Counted from the stretch's first letter, positions 51,017-59,748 are shown. The stretch: DNA of 64,000 nt from Actinomadura opuntiae (GCF_030283205.1 NZ_JASNWF010000015.1:124001-188000); one strand, 5' to 3'. Notes: generated by a model not told the origin, from the sequence alone. A program made the numbers and translations.

Positions 51017-51691
51017 ATGGTCCTACCTGCCCAGCGAACCCGCGCCGAGGACGTCGTGGCCTATGTCGAGGACAAGATCGACAAGGACGGACTGCGTCCC
51101 GGTGACCACATAGGCACCCGTGCCGACCTGCGTGAGCAGACCGGCGTCGCGAAGGCCACTGTCAACGAGGCGATCCGGCTGCTGCAGGAACGGCGGCGGA
51201 TCGTGGTTCGGCCCGGGCCGGGCGGGGGACTGTTCGTCGCAGCGGCCGATCCGGTCGTCCGGCTCGGGCGTACGCTCCTCGTCGTGCACGGTGAGCCGTT
51301 GGCGGTGGCCGAGGCCATCGAGGTCCGCGAGCAGCTCGAGCCGCTCGTGGCCGTGCACGCGGCAAGGCACCGCTCGGCGAAGGACGGGCGCGAGCTCAAG
51401 GCGCTGATCCGGGCGATGGAGAAGAACCTCGAGGACGTGTCCCAGTTCGTCTCGCTGAACTGGGACCTGCACGTCCGCATCGCGGCCATCTCGCCGAACG
51501 CGGTACTGAGGGGCACCTACGTCGGGCTCTACGAGTTCGTCAACCAGGTGTCGCTGGTGGATCCCCAGCCCCGCGACAACGACTACCTGGCGCAGCGACT
51601 GAGGGTCCACAGCGACCTGGTCACCGCCATCCTGGCCGGTGACGACGACGCCGCCCGGCAGGCCGCGGAAGCGCACCGGCACTCGAGCTGA
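51017..51691 (+). CDS. GntR-family regulator, FCD subfamily (copy 4)
   Basis: 224 residues from ATG 51017. HTH: AEDVVAYVEDKIDKDGLRPGDHIGTRADLREQTGVAKATVNEAIRLLQERRRIVVRPGPGGGLFVA. FCD ligand domain: VAEAIEVREQLEPLVAVHAARHRSAKD, NWDLHVRIAAISPNAVLRGTYVGLYEFV, and RVHSDLVTAILAGDDDAARQAAEAH. It is placed between two genes or operons that each carry the CCTATTGGTTCGG element (NmrA copy 3 to the left, ABC importer to the right), so it is the natural candidate for the protein that binds it. Confidence 0.85.
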   Translation: MVLPAQRTRAEDVVAYVEDKIDKDGLRPGDHIGTRADLREQTGVAKATVNEAIRLLQERRRIVVRPGPGGGLFVAAADPVVRLGRTLLVVHGEPLAVAEAIEVREQLEPLVAVHAARHRSAKDGRELKALIRAMEKNLEDVSQFVSLNWDLHVRIAAISPNAVLRGTYVGLYEFVNQVSLVDPQPRDNDYLAQRLRVHSDLVTAILAGDDDAARQAAEAHRHSS

Positions 51692-52035
51692 GCCCGGCGG
51701 TCACCGACTCCTGCTGTCGCTCTGAACCGAGAACCAGGTCCGGGGATACCGGGCCGCCGGCCCCGCCTCGAAGGACCCCATGGGCTCCGGCCTGCGCGTC
51801 GGCGTGTCCGCGCTCGGCTACGGCCATCGAAATCAGACCTAACCATTAGCCCTGATACAGGCGCCGGAAGTCTTGACGCGGCTCATGGGCGAGGTGCAGG
51901 GTAAGGCCTATTGGTTCGGCCCATTTAGGTCGGGGGACAGCACCGACCGCGGAGGCCCCCGAGGCGTGCCGGGGCGAGCCGGTTCGCAGCATCACGTCAT
52001 TTCTGCACCCATCCACCCCCACAGGAGCGCGAAAG
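51692..52035. promoter_or_regulatory. Leader of the second ABC-importer operon
   Basis: 344 bp without a gene. Holds CCTATTGGTTCGG at 51907-51919 and an imperfect relative CCTAACCATTAGCC at about 51839-51852. Transcription of the ABC operon probably begins shortly after 51930. Confidence 0.5.
51907..51919. promoter_or_regulatory. CCTATTGGTTCGG element, site 2
   Basis: Exact 13-mer shared with the minus strand of 50909-50922, located 117 bp upstream of the ABC substrate-binding gene. Confidence 0.55.
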
Positions 52036-53217
52036 ATGCTCGCAAGGTTCAGTGACCTGGGGCGCGGCAGCGCCGTCGGCGGACGCGCAAACCGCGGCGC
52101 CACCTGGAAGATGATCATCACCTGTGTCTCGGCGGTCGCGGTCATGTCCGTCGCGGCCTGCGGTGCCTCATCAGGTTCGGCCGCCGCTTCGAAGTCGGGG
52201 CGGAAGGCGAACGTCGCGGCGGCGAAGACGGCACTCGCGCCCTACACGGTTCCGCCGACCGGCTTCCCGGTGACCGAGCCTCTGCCGCAGAAGCTGCCGG
52301 CCGGCAAGAAGTTCGTCTATCTCCAGTGCTCGACGCCCATCTGCGCCGCGGTGGGCATGTTCGTGCAGCAGGCGGTCAAGGCGATTGGCGGGACGTACAC
52401 CGCGGTGAACGCCGGTTCGACGGCGCAGACGGCGCAGGCCGCCGCGTCGAGCGCGAACGCGCTGAAGCCGGACGCCGTCATCCTCGGTGCGATCGACCCG
52501 GCGCTGTTCGGCAGTGGTCTGAAGAAGCTCGCCGACGGCGGCGCGAAGCTGGTCTCCCTCCAGATCGACAAGGACGTGAAGCCGTACGGCATCACGTTCA
52601 ACTACCTGGGCACCGACCTGAGCCGGCGCAACGGAAAGCTCCTGGCCGACTGGGTGATCGCGAACAAGGGCGCACAAGCCCACCCGGTGCTCTACACCCT
52701 GCCCGCCCTCGACATCTCGGCTCCGGTGCAGAAGGCCTTCCAGGCCGAGATGAAGGCGGACTGCCCAGCGTGCAAGGTGCGCGTCGTCCCCATCGACGTG
52801 AGCACTCTCGGGACAACGGCGCCGCGGACCATCGTGACCGACCTGCAGGCCCACCAGGACACGAACGCGGCGGTGTTCGTGAGCCTCTCGGCGGCCGGAG
52901 GGCTGCCGCCGGTGATGAAGGCCGCCGGTCTGTCGGTCACGACCGTGGGCTTCGGCCCCACCGCCGGCAACCTGCAGGACATCAAGAGCGGCTCGCTGAC
53001 CGCCGCCCTGAACATCGACTTCCCGGTCTCGACGTGGACCGCCGTCGACGCGGCCGCCCGCCTGATCGAGGGCGCCCAGCCGACGGCGAACGAGCAGGCC
53101 GGCGTGGTGCCCGAGCAGTTCTTGGAGCAGAAGGACATCACCTTCAACCCGACCCTCGGCTGGTCGGCGTTCCCCGACTACGCCCAGCGGTTCGCCAAGC
53201 TCTGGCAGGTCTCCTGA
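52036..53217 (+). CDS. Sugar-type ABC transporter substrate-binding lipoprotein (copy 2)
   Basis: 393 residues from ATG 52036. Signal peptide with a hydrophobic stretch (MIITCVSAVAVMSVAAC) and lipobox VAAC, a Ser/Ala/Lys linker, then a type 1 periplasmic-binding-protein fold: GKKFVYLQCSTPICAAVGMFVQQAVKAIGG, SANALKPDAVILGAIDPALFG, GAKLVSLQIDKDV, GTDLSRRNGKLLADWVI, NAAVFVSLSAAGGLPPVMKAAG, LTAALNIDFPVSTWTAVDAAARLIEG. Its stop overlaps the ATPase start (TGATG). With the two genes that follow it makes a complete importer. The same overall order of roles occurs inverted in the 19317-23386 set. Confidence 0.87.
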   Translation: MLARFSDLGRGSAVGGRANRGATWKMIITCVSAVAVMSVAACGASSGSAAASKSGRKANVAAAKTALAPYTVPPTGFPVTEPLPQKLPAGKKFVYLQCSTPICAAVGMFVQQAVKAIGGTYTAVNAGSTAQTAQAAASSANALKPDAVILGAIDPALFGSGLKKLADGGAKLVSLQIDKDVKPYGITFNYLGTDLSRRNGKLLADWVIANKGAQAHPVLYTLPALDISAPVQKAFQAEMKADCPACKVRVVPIDVSTLGTTAPRTIVTDLQAHQDTNAAVFVSLSAAGGLPPVMKAAGLSVTTVGFGPTAGNLQDIKSGSLTAALNIDFPVSTWTAVDAAARLIEGAQPTANEQAGVVPEQFLEQKDITFNPTLGWSAFPDYAQRFAKLWQVS

Positions 53218-54764
53218 TGGCCGACACCGCGGCGCCTCTGCTTCGGATCGAAGGCATGTCGAAGACGTTCCCGGGGCTGAAGGCGCTGGACGGCGTGTCG
53301 CTGGAGGTCCACCCGGGGGAAGTTGTCGCGGTGCTGGGACACAACGGCTCGGGCAAGTCGACCCTGGTCAAGATTCTGGCCGGTGTGCACCAGGCCGATC
53401 CCGGGACCGTCGTCGAGGTACGTGACGCCGACGGCGAGTTGGCGTCGGGACCGGCGGCCCGCGAGAATCTGCATTTCATCCACCAGGATCTCGGTCTGGC
53501 CGACATTCTGACGGCAGTGGAGAACCTCGGGTTGGGCAGGTCGGCGCGCGGCCGGGCGCTCGCACCCGTCCGCGGGGCCGCCGAGCGCCGCCACGCCCGG
53601 CAGCTCATCGCCCGATTCGGCGCCAGCCTGGACGTGACGGTCCCGGTGGGGAAGCTGTCGCCGGCGCAGCGGACGATCGTCGCGATCGCCCGGGCGCTGG
53701 ACGGCTGGACCCGTCCGGACAACGTACTGCTGCTCGACGAGCCCACGGCGGCGCTGCACGGCGATGAGGTGCAGGTTCTGTTCGAGGCGATCCGGCGGGT
53801 CGCCTCGTCCGGGGCGGGGGTCATCTTCATCTCCCACCGGCTCGACGAGGTGCTGGAACTGGCCGACCGTGTGGTGGTGCTGCGCGACGGGCGGGTGGTC
53901 GCGGAACAGGCCACCAGCGAGCTCGACCACGACACGATGGTGACGCTCATCGCCGGTCGCGAGATCGCCGAGACGACCGTGCGGAGTCGGGACGAGACCG
54001 GTGAGCCGGTACTGACCGTGGCCGGCATCAACGGTGCGGAGATCCACGACTTCTCGCTGAGCCTGCGGGCGGGTGAGATCGTCGGTGTCGGCGGCATCCT
54101 GGGCTCAGGGCGAGAGCAACTCGCACCGATGCTGTTCGGAGCCCGGCACCGGTCCGGCGGCCGGGTCGAGGTCGGCGGGCGGGAACTGGTCCCCGACGAC
54201 GTCCCGGCGGCGATAGAGAGCGGGATGGCCTACGTACCGGCCGACCGCCGGCGGAGTGGCGTGGTGATGGAGATGAGCGTCCGGGAGAACCTGACGCTGC
54301 CGCTGATGCGCCCGCTGCGACGATCCTTCGGGCGTCTGGACAGGCGAACCGAGCGGGCGCAGACCCGCTCCTGGATGCGGACCGTCGGACTGCGCCCGCC
54401 CCACCCCGAGCAGCCGCTCAAGCTGTTCAGCGGCGGCAACCAGCAGAAGGTCGTACTGGCCAAGTGGCTGCGCGTCCGTCCTCGCGTGCTCCTGCTCGAC
54501 GAGCCCACCCAGGGCGTCGACGTGGGCGCCAAAGCCGCCATCTACGAACTGGTCCTGGCCGCCCGACGGGACGGGACCGGCGTCCTGCTGTGCTCCTCGG
54601 ACTCCAAGGAACTCGTGTCCCTGTGCGACCGCGTCCTGGTGCTCAAGGACGGCCGGGTGGTCAGCGAGGTCCCGCAGGAGGCCCTGACCGAAGAACGTCT
54701 GGTCCGCGAGGAGTTGGGGCTCCAGACGGTCGACGCTCGCACCAGTACGAGCGATCCGGAGTGA
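53217..54764 (+). CDS. ABC transporter ATP-binding protein, RbsA type with two NBDs (copy 2)
   Basis: 515 residues, starting at the ATG overlapping the previous stop. NBD1: Walker A LGHNGSGKST, signature KLSPAQRTIVAIARAL, Walker B NVLLLDEPTAAL, H-loop FISHRLDEV. NBD2: the family's degenerate Walker A GVGGILGSGREQ, signature LFSGGNQQKVVLAKWL, Walker B RVLLLDEPTQGVDVGA. All consensus residues altered in the paralogue 21737-23386 are intact here, so this one looks fully active. It energises import with the permease at 54770. Confidence 0.92.
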   Translation: MADTAAPLLRIEGMSKTFPGLKALDGVSLEVHPGEVVAVLGHNGSGKSTLVKILAGVHQADPGTVVEVRDADGELASGPAARENLHFIHQDLGLADILTAVENLGLGRSARGRALAPVRGAAERRHARQLIARFGASLDVTVPVGKLSPAQRTIVAIARALDGWTRPDNVLLLDEPTAALHGDEVQVLFEAIRRVASSGAGVIFISHRLDEVLELADRVVVLRDGRVVAEQATSELDHDTMVTLIAGREIAETTVRSRDETGEPVLTVAGINGAEIHDFSLSLRAGEIVGVGGILGSGREQLAPMLFGARHRSGGRVEVGGRELVPDDVPAAIESGMAYVPADRRRSGVVMEMSVRENLTLPLMRPLRRSFGRLDRRTERAQTRSWMRTVGLRPPHPEQPLKLFSGGNQQKVVLAKWLRVRPRVLLLDEPTQGVDVGAKAAIYELVLAARRDGTGVLLCSSDSKELVSLCDRVLVLKDGRVVSEVPQEALTEERLVREELGLQTVDARTSTSDPE

Positions 54765-54769
54765 GGAAA

Positions 54770-55846
54770 ATGCAGACGACCAGTATCGCCGCGAGTCCTG
54801 GGCAGGCGTCTGGCGACGCCTTGCCGGCAGCGGTGTCCGAGGTGCGTTGGTGGGTTCGGTTGCGGCGTGCGGTGGCGTTTCGGAACGTCTCGGCGTTGTA
54901 TCTGCTGGCGTTCATGGTCGTGGTGTTCGCGTTGTGGGTTCCCGGTACGTTCCTGACGGCCGGGACGTGGCGGTCACTGCTGTCGGATCAGGCGCTGACC
55001 TGTCTGGTGGCGGTCGGGCTGGTGGTCCCGACGGCTGCGGGTGTGATCGATCTGGCGATCGGTGCGCAGGTGGGGCTGGGTGCGGTTCTGGTCGCGCGGT
55101 TGCTGGTCGGTCACGTTCCGATCCCGGTGGCGATCGTGCTGTCGCTGTTGGCCGGTGCCGCGGTGGGGGCGTTCTCCTGGTTGATGATCACCCGCGCCCG
55201 GATTCCGTCGTTCATCGCCACACTGGCCGTGAGTTCGCTGCTGGCGGCGTTGACCGCTTGGGTCTCCGGCAGCCAGCAGATCGTCGACCTTCCCGCCGGC
55301 TTCGGCAAGCTCGGCACCGGCCAACTTTTCGGCATCACCTACCCCGTCTACATCATGCTCGCCGTCGCCGTGCTGCTCTGGTACGTCCTGGAACACACAC
55401 CCGCAGGCCGCCGCGTCTACGCCACCGGCGGCAATCCCCAGGCCGCTGCTCTGGTGGGGGTGCGCACCTCGCGAGTCATCCTGTTCGCGTTGCTGACGTC
55501 CGGCGCGGTGGCCGGGTTGGCGGGGTTGCTGTTGACCTCCCAGCTGTCCACCGGCGACCCGACCGTCGGGCCCGGCTACCTGCTGCCCGTGATCGCCGCG
55601 GTGTTCCTCGGCTCCACACAGTTCCGGGGCGGCCGCTTCAACATCTGGGGCACCGTCGTCGCCGCCTACACCCTCGCCGTCGGAGTCAAAGGCCTGCAAC
55701 TGGCCGGCCTGCCCATCTGGATCCCCGACCTTTTCAACGGCACCGCGCTCCTGGCCGCCGTCGGCCTGGCCGCATGGCGAAGGGCACCCGCCACCCGCAG
55801 GATCGGACCGGGTCGGCTCCTGCCTCCCCGGCCTGCGGCCCGGTAG
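54770..55846 (+). CDS. ABC transporter permease, RbsC type (copy 2)
   Basis: 358 residues from ATG 54770 (GAGGAAA upstream). BPD_transp_2 permease with about nine membrane helices: LYLLAFMVVVFALWVPGTFL, LTCLVAVGLVVPTAAGVIDLAIGAQVGLGAVLVARLL (the conserved G-x-I-D-L-S/A region), IPSFIATLAVSSLLAALTAWVSG, GYLLPVIAAVFLGSTQFRGGRFNIWGTVVAAYTLAVGVKGLQL. The C-terminal tail is Arg/Pro-rich. It lies 5 bp after the ATPase gene and 19 bp before the flavin-reductase fusion, all plausibly one transcript. Confidence 0.9.
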   Translation: MQTTSIAASPGQASGDALPAAVSEVRWWVRLRRAVAFRNVSALYLLAFMVVVFALWVPGTFLTAGTWRSLLSDQALTCLVAVGLVVPTAAGVIDLAIGAQVGLGAVLVARLLVGHVPIPVAIVLSLLAGAAVGAFSWLMITRARIPSFIATLAVSSLLAALTAWVSGSQQIVDLPAGFGKLGTGQLFGITYPVYIMLAVAVLLWYVLEHTPAGRRVYATGGNPQAAALVGVRTSRVILFALLTSGAVAGLAGLLLTSQLSTGDPTVGPGYLLPVIAAVFLGSTQFRGGRFNIWGTVVAAYTLAVGVKGLQLAGLPIWIPDLFNGTALLAAVGLAAWRRAPATRRIGPGRLLPPRPAAR

Positions 55847-55865
55847 CAACTGAAGGAGGTCTCTC

Positions 55866-57032
55866 ATGTCCACGGGCATCGACTCGGCCCTGTTCCGTGA
55901 AACGCTGGGGCACTACCCGACCGGGGTGGCCGTCGTCACGGCGATTGCCCAGGACGGCCGCCCCACCGGGATGGTCGTCGGAACATTCTCCTCCGTCTCT
56001 CTGGACCCCCCGATGGTCGCGTTCTTCCCGGCCACGAACTCCAGGAGCTTCCGTCAACTGCGGACGGCCGGAGCCTTCTGCGTCAACGTCCTGGCATCTG
56101 ACCAGGAGCCGCTGTGCCGCCGCATCGCGACGGGCGGAGCGGACAAGTTCGACGGCGTTCGCTGGCGGCCCGGACCACTCGGTTCGCCCATCATCGAGGA
56201 CTCCGTGTGCTGGATCGAGTGCACGTTCCAGGACATTCGGGAGGCAGGCGACCATTTCGTCGTCCTCGGGCTGGTCCACGAGCTGGCCGTCGAGCGGTCA
56301 ACGCTTCCGCTGCTGTTCTTCCAGGGTGGCTACGGACGGTTCTCACCCGGATCTTTCATCGCCACGCCGGATCCCGACCTGATCCAAGCTGCGCAGCTGG
56401 CCGAAACGATCCGATCCCAGATCGAGGACCTCAGCACCGAGCTCGCTGTCAACTGTGGCGTCCTGGCCGAGATCCGCGGTGACGCCGTGCAGGTGCTCGC
56501 GGCGAACCGGGGATCGGTCGCTGAACCCTTTCCCCTCGGCCATCGGCAGCCGATCATCCCGCCGCTCGGAGCGGTCTTCCTGGTGAACTCGACAGCGGCG
56601 CAGGTCGAGGAGTGGCTGCGGCGCGCCCCCGATGACAGTCGCGACCGCCGCGATCTCTATCGTGCCGGGCTCGACAAGGTACGCGCGTGCGGCTACTCCC
56701 TTCTCGCCGCCGAGCCCCGGCTCCTCCAGCGCCAACAAGCGGCACTGTCCGCGTTCGAGGAGTCCGACCGCCTGCCACGACACGAGCGCGCGGTGCAACA
56801 GGCGACCTCCGAGCTAGCCGAACTGTTCTGCCCTGACCTCCTGCCGGGCGAACTGTACGACCTCGCCTCGATCGTCGCGCCCATCCCCACTGACGCAGAC
56901 CTGCCCCCGATGGCGATCCGGATAACCGGTATGCCCGCCGCCGTTCCAGCGGAACAGATCGAGTCCTGGGTTCACAGCCTCAAGCGCGTCGCGGCCGCCG
57001 CCGGAGCTGCCATGACCGGTACACGCGGATGA
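55866..57032 (+). CDS. Flavin reductase fused to an IclR-type effector domain
   Basis: 388 residues from ATG 55866 behind GAAGGAGG. Residues 1-165 are an HpaC-like flavin reductase (FRETLGHYPTGVAVVTAIAQDGRPTGMVVGTFSSVSLDPPMVAFFPATNSRSF, FCVNVLASDQEPLCRRIATGG, DSVCWIECTFQDIREAGDHFVVLGLVHEL). Residues about 180-385 resemble the ligand-binding domain of IclR regulators without its HTH (LSTELAVNCGVLAEIRGDAVQVLAANRGSVAEPFPLGHRQPIIPPLGAVFL, then LYDLASIVAPIPTDADLPPMAIRITGM). The effector domain could make flavin reduction dependent on the aromatic substrate. It would supply an oxygenase encoded elsewhere, since none is adjacent. Confidence 0.82.
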   Translation: MSTGIDSALFRETLGHYPTGVAVVTAIAQDGRPTGMVVGTFSSVSLDPPMVAFFPATNSRSFRQLRTAGAFCVNVLASDQEPLCRRIATGGADKFDGVRWRPGPLGSPIIEDSVCWIECTFQDIREAGDHFVVLGLVHELAVERSTLPLLFFQGGYGRFSPGSFIATPDPDLIQAAQLAETIRSQIEDLSTELAVNCGVLAEIRGDAVQVLAANRGSVAEPFPLGHRQPIIPPLGAVFLVNSTAAQVEEWLRRAPDDSRDRRDLYRAGLDKVRACGYSLLAAEPRLLQRQQAALSAFEESDRLPRHERAVQQATSELAELFCPDLLPGELYDLASIVAPIPTDADLPPMAIRITGMPAAVPAEQIESWVHSLKRVAAAAGAAMTGTRG

Positions 57033-57036
57033 GCAG

Positions 57037-57180
57037 CTACCGGTACACGCTGCGCAGCAGGGTGGACGTGCCGCGGCCGTTGCGGCCGACGAGGGCGACG
57101 AACTCACCGGTCGCGGCGGCGAGGCCGACCATCGGGCGGGCGTCGATATGAGCGGCGACGCCGGCCAGGTCGAGGCGCAT
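57037..57180 (-). pseudogene. N-terminal fragment of an FecE-type siderophore ABC ATPase
   Basis: From ATG 57180: MRLDLAGVAAHIDARPMVGL, then GEFVALVGRNGRGTSTLLRSVYR and a stop. It ends right after Walker A, in which the Lys is lost (GRNGRGTST for GPNGSGKST). Only 47 codons; not functional. Confidence 0.7.
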
Positions 57181-57339
57181 GGTCGCCTCCCGTGGCCCGC
57201 CGCCGCAGCAAGCCGCAGGAAGAACGGACGCCGAGGCCCGGCGTGTGAAGGTCCCGACCGACAGCTCGTTGGGTCGGCCAGCGATCCTGGCGGCAAGGTC
57301 GACCAGCACCATGAAGACCGCGCCGGTCAGCGGCGTGAC
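57181..57339 (-). pseudogene. C-terminal fragment of an FecCD-type permease
   Basis: In frame with and directly upstream of the ATPase fragment: LTGAVFMVLVDLAARIAGRP and NELSVG, the conserved end of iron-siderophore permeases (ADLxARxxxAPxELPVG), followed by out-of-frame residues. The permease-then-ATPase order is that of a siderophore uptake operon. The rest was lost at the junction with the transposase fragment near 57340-57357. Confidence 0.6.
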
Positions 57340-57908
57340 CCGCAGTACCTCGCGGTGTCTGCCAGACAACGTGGGATTCCCGCCTTCTCCAGCTCCCGCA
57401 GGACTCCCCAGACGCGGGTGGCGGTCAGGTCGTGGACCTTGCCGGGCATCGCCCCCGAGGTCCACAGGATCGTCCCGTCCGGTCCGGCGATCACCTGCAC
57501 GTTCATCCCGTGCACCCGGTGCTTGCCGCAGAAGTAGGGGCGGTCGGCCTTCACCCGGTCGGTGTGGATCAGCGTGCCATCCAGGACCAGGTGCGTCATC
57601 TCGTCCGTCTTGGCCTTGCGCAATGCAGCCCCCAGCTTGGGGGAATGCGCCGACAGCAACGCGACGATCTCCTCGACGTAGCGCCAGGCGGTGGCCACCG
57701 ACACCCCGAAGCCCGCGGCGGCCTCGACGAGCGTCTCGCCCTTGCGCAGATGCACCAGCACCAGCACCAGCACCAGCAGAGCCTGCCGGCCCGGGTTCAG
57801 CAGCCGCCACCGCGACCCGATCGCCCGGCGATGACGCCGGACGATCCCCCCACACACTTCAGCGTCGGACGCGACAAATCCACAGCGGCACGGTAAAACA
57901 GCATGCAA
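57340..57908 (-). pseudogene. IS5-type transposase truncated at its C-terminus
   Basis: From ATG 57908: N-terminal HTH half (LVLVLVHLRKGETLVEAAAGFGVSVATAWRYVEEIVALL) and the first catalytic Asp in MTHLVLDGTLIHTDRVKADRPYFCGKHRVHGMNVQVIAGPDG. The text ends at GIPRCLAD, exactly where the second catalytic Asp segment (ADKGYQG) should continue, and runs into the siderophore-permease fragment. A deletion after insertion is the simplest explanation. Confidence 0.78.
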
Positions 57909-58561
57909 AAGCTCCTGGTGGGACGGCGTGGGTTGTGGTGATCAACCCGTCTACCAGGGGCTTCTCTGCATCCGAAAGGGGGTCCATCAACTCGCGATCA
58001 TGCTGTGATCAACCCGCATGTCCGAGGATGAAAGAGAGTCATTGTTGCGACGACCAATTGAATCCGCCGAGTGCATCACCTTGCCCACCTGGCGGCGGCC
58101 CCAAGCGGACCCGTTCCCCCAGATTCACACCGGTCTGCACCCGTTCCTCCTCCTCGTCGTTCCTTCGGTCGGTCAGAGGACACCGGCGGCATCGCCGGGT
58201 CGCGCGCGGAAACCGCTGCCCCGGCGTGGGTGACCGAACCGCACCGCACCGCATTGCCGGCGGCCTGGCCCAGCCGGCCTCGCCCACTGCCGAACACCGA
58301 CCGCGCCGGGTTCAGAAACACCACTGCCTCACCACCGAGGGCGGTCAAGGATGAAGCCGTCCCAGGACAGCACAACCGGCGGCGGGGAATCATCAGCCGA
58401 AAAGGTTGTGATCCGATCCCCCGGAGGATCACCCCTGGACCCGGCCTCCGATCGAAAGAAATCTGTTCGCTCATTAACCTGCGTTTGTTCCAGCGCATCG
58501 AGCTGGTCCGCGCCCCTGGCGGCCGAGCCGCGGTTACTGCTGGAAGAGCCCTGCAACAGGG
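57909..58561. other. About 650 bp without a supported gene
   Basis: A direct repeat TGTGATCAACCCG (about 57936-57950 in the form TGGTGATCAACCCG, and 58003-58016) may be a trace of the IS boundary. Open frames on both strands are Arg/Pro-rich and without recognisable domains. Confidence 0.4.
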
Positions 58562-58890
58562 CTCAGACACAGCGCGGTGGACAAGTTCGGAGCGATCGAG
58601 TCCATGCAGTGGGCCACAGGCACCGCCCGGCTGCTCAAGGGCCGCACCACCAGGCCGGTGTTCTTGGCCGACCGGCAGGTCCCGGCCTCGGGGCGGCGGG
58701 TCCCGGCGGCCGGCAACGTGTGCCCGGTCACTGGCCGCGGCCGGCCCTCGTACCCGCGCGCGGAGTACCTGTTCCAAGACCGCCTCGGCCGCCTTGGACT
58801 CGCACGGTAAGGGGTGGACGGTGCATCAGTTGCGGCACTCGGCGCGGACCCGGCTGGCGGCCAGCGATCGGCTATATCCGCAAAAAGGCG
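58562..58890 (+). pseudogene. C-terminal remnant of a tyrosine recombinase/integrase
   Basis: One frame gives WATGTARLLKGRTTRPVFLA and VCPVTGRGRPSYPRAEYLFQD, which follows actinobacterial site-specific integrases (SGTARLLPRLIAGRTRGPVFLTDR..CPETGRARLSYRRAEEIF). After a frameshift near 58800 another frame continues GWTVHQLRHSARTRLAAS with the catalytic H-x-x-R box. The first catalytic Arg domain and the terminal Tyr are missing. It suggests that this edge once carried an integrating element. Confidence 0.65.
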
Positions 58891-59096
58891 CCAAGTTCTG
58901 GCGCTACGGCGATCACAGAGATTTCAACGAACATCGGAGGACCTGCTGCCGTCATCGCACTGGCAGCCGGACCTCAAGAGAACACGCGTCGTCGTGGCCG
59001 GATTCGAATCCCAAAGGTGTATCTACTCATCACAGACGAGGCGACAGAACTCGCGAGTAAATCCTTGAGCCGGTCGCCATCGAGGAGACCCTCAGG

Positions 59097-59228
59097 TTGG
59101 ACGAACTCGACAAATGGCTTCGGACGGCGCCGCCTGGGTTCACCTCTGGCTTCGTTGCGGGATTCGGATGCGGCCAGTGCGTCGGCTTCAGTGGCGGATC
59201 GGCGGGACACGTGGTCAACTTGTCTTGA
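59097..59228 (+). CDS. Possible Gly-rich micropeptide upstream of the effector gene
   Basis: 43 codons from TTG 59097, nine bases after GAGGAG, ending 32 bp before the ATG at 59261. Translation: LDELDKWLRTAPPGFTSGFV, then AGFGCGQCVGFSGGSAGHVV and NLS. It is glycine-rich with one C-x2-C and has no Arg/Pro noise typical of spurious frames here. It could also be the end of a longer gene interrupted at the TAA at 59058. Function unknown. Confidence 0.3.
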   Translation: MDELDKWLRTAPPGFTSGFVAGFGCGQCVGFSGGSAGHVVNLS

Positions 59229-59260
59229 CCGTCAGCCCCGCCGACGTTGGAGAGTGATCG

Positions 59261-59695
59261 ATGGTGGACCCGTTGACCTTGGCGATCGCCACTGCCGCAG
59301 CAGGGAAGGCTGTCGAGCTCACCGGCCAGCCGGTCAAGGACGGGATCGTCGCCCTGGGCCGCAAGGTGCGTGGCCGATTCCGCGGCCGGCCGGACGACGA
59401 GGAGGTACTGAGCGGCGCGATCGCCGATCCCGAGGATGACGCCCGGCTCGTCCGGCTCGCCGAGACGCTGCGTCGCGAGATGGAGGCTGAGCCCGCGTTC
59501 GCCGACGAGCTTGAGGCCGCGCTCCGGCGCGCCATGGGTGAGGACTCCGGGTTCCGCACCGAGGTCGAGAACAGGCTCCAGCAGACACGCGTGGAGGCGA
59601 CCTCGAAGGACGACGGGGTCACGAACGTTTTCAACGGGAACGCGGAGAAGGTCATCCAGCTCGGGGACCTGCACGGCGGGCTCACCATCAACTGA
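59261..59695 (+). CDS. Predicted membrane-targeting effector with C-terminal amyloid-signalling motif
   Basis: 144 residues from ATG 59261, GGAGAG upstream. Residues 1-30 (MVDPLTLAIATAAAGKAVELTGQPV) form an Ala/Gly-rich hydrophobic helix of the kind seen at the start of HeLo/Bell-type pore-forming domains. Residues 30-115 are charged and helical (VRGRFRGRPDDEEVLSGAI, ARLVRLAETLRREMEAEPAFADELEAAL). A Gln/Asp linker leads to the C-terminal VTNVFNGNAEKVIQLGDLHG plus GLTIN. That end matches the pattern V-x-Q-x-x-D-(I/L)-x-G-G of the N-terminus of the STAND protein at 61481-63547. The combination is that described for bacterial amyloid signalling motif (BASS) effector/NLR pairs. The lethal-effector role is inferred. 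Confidence 0.65.
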   Translation: MVDPLTLAIATAAAGKAVELTGQPVKDGIVALGRKVRGRFRGRPDDEEVLSGAIADPEDDARLVRLAETLRREMEAEPAFADELEAALRRAMGEDSGFRTEVENRLQQTRVEATSKDDGVTNVFNGNAEKVIQLGDLHGGLTIN

Positions 59696-59748
59696 CGCAC
59701 CCTCGCTATGGTTGCCCTGTTTGTCGGTTTGGTGACACAGGGCGGGCG

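Noticed and set aside
52326..54764. 812-codon plus-strand frame starting inside the binding-protein gene
   Set aside because: The first 300 codons are an out-of-frame reading of the substrate-binding protein; the ATPase begins at the ATG overlapping its stop (53217).
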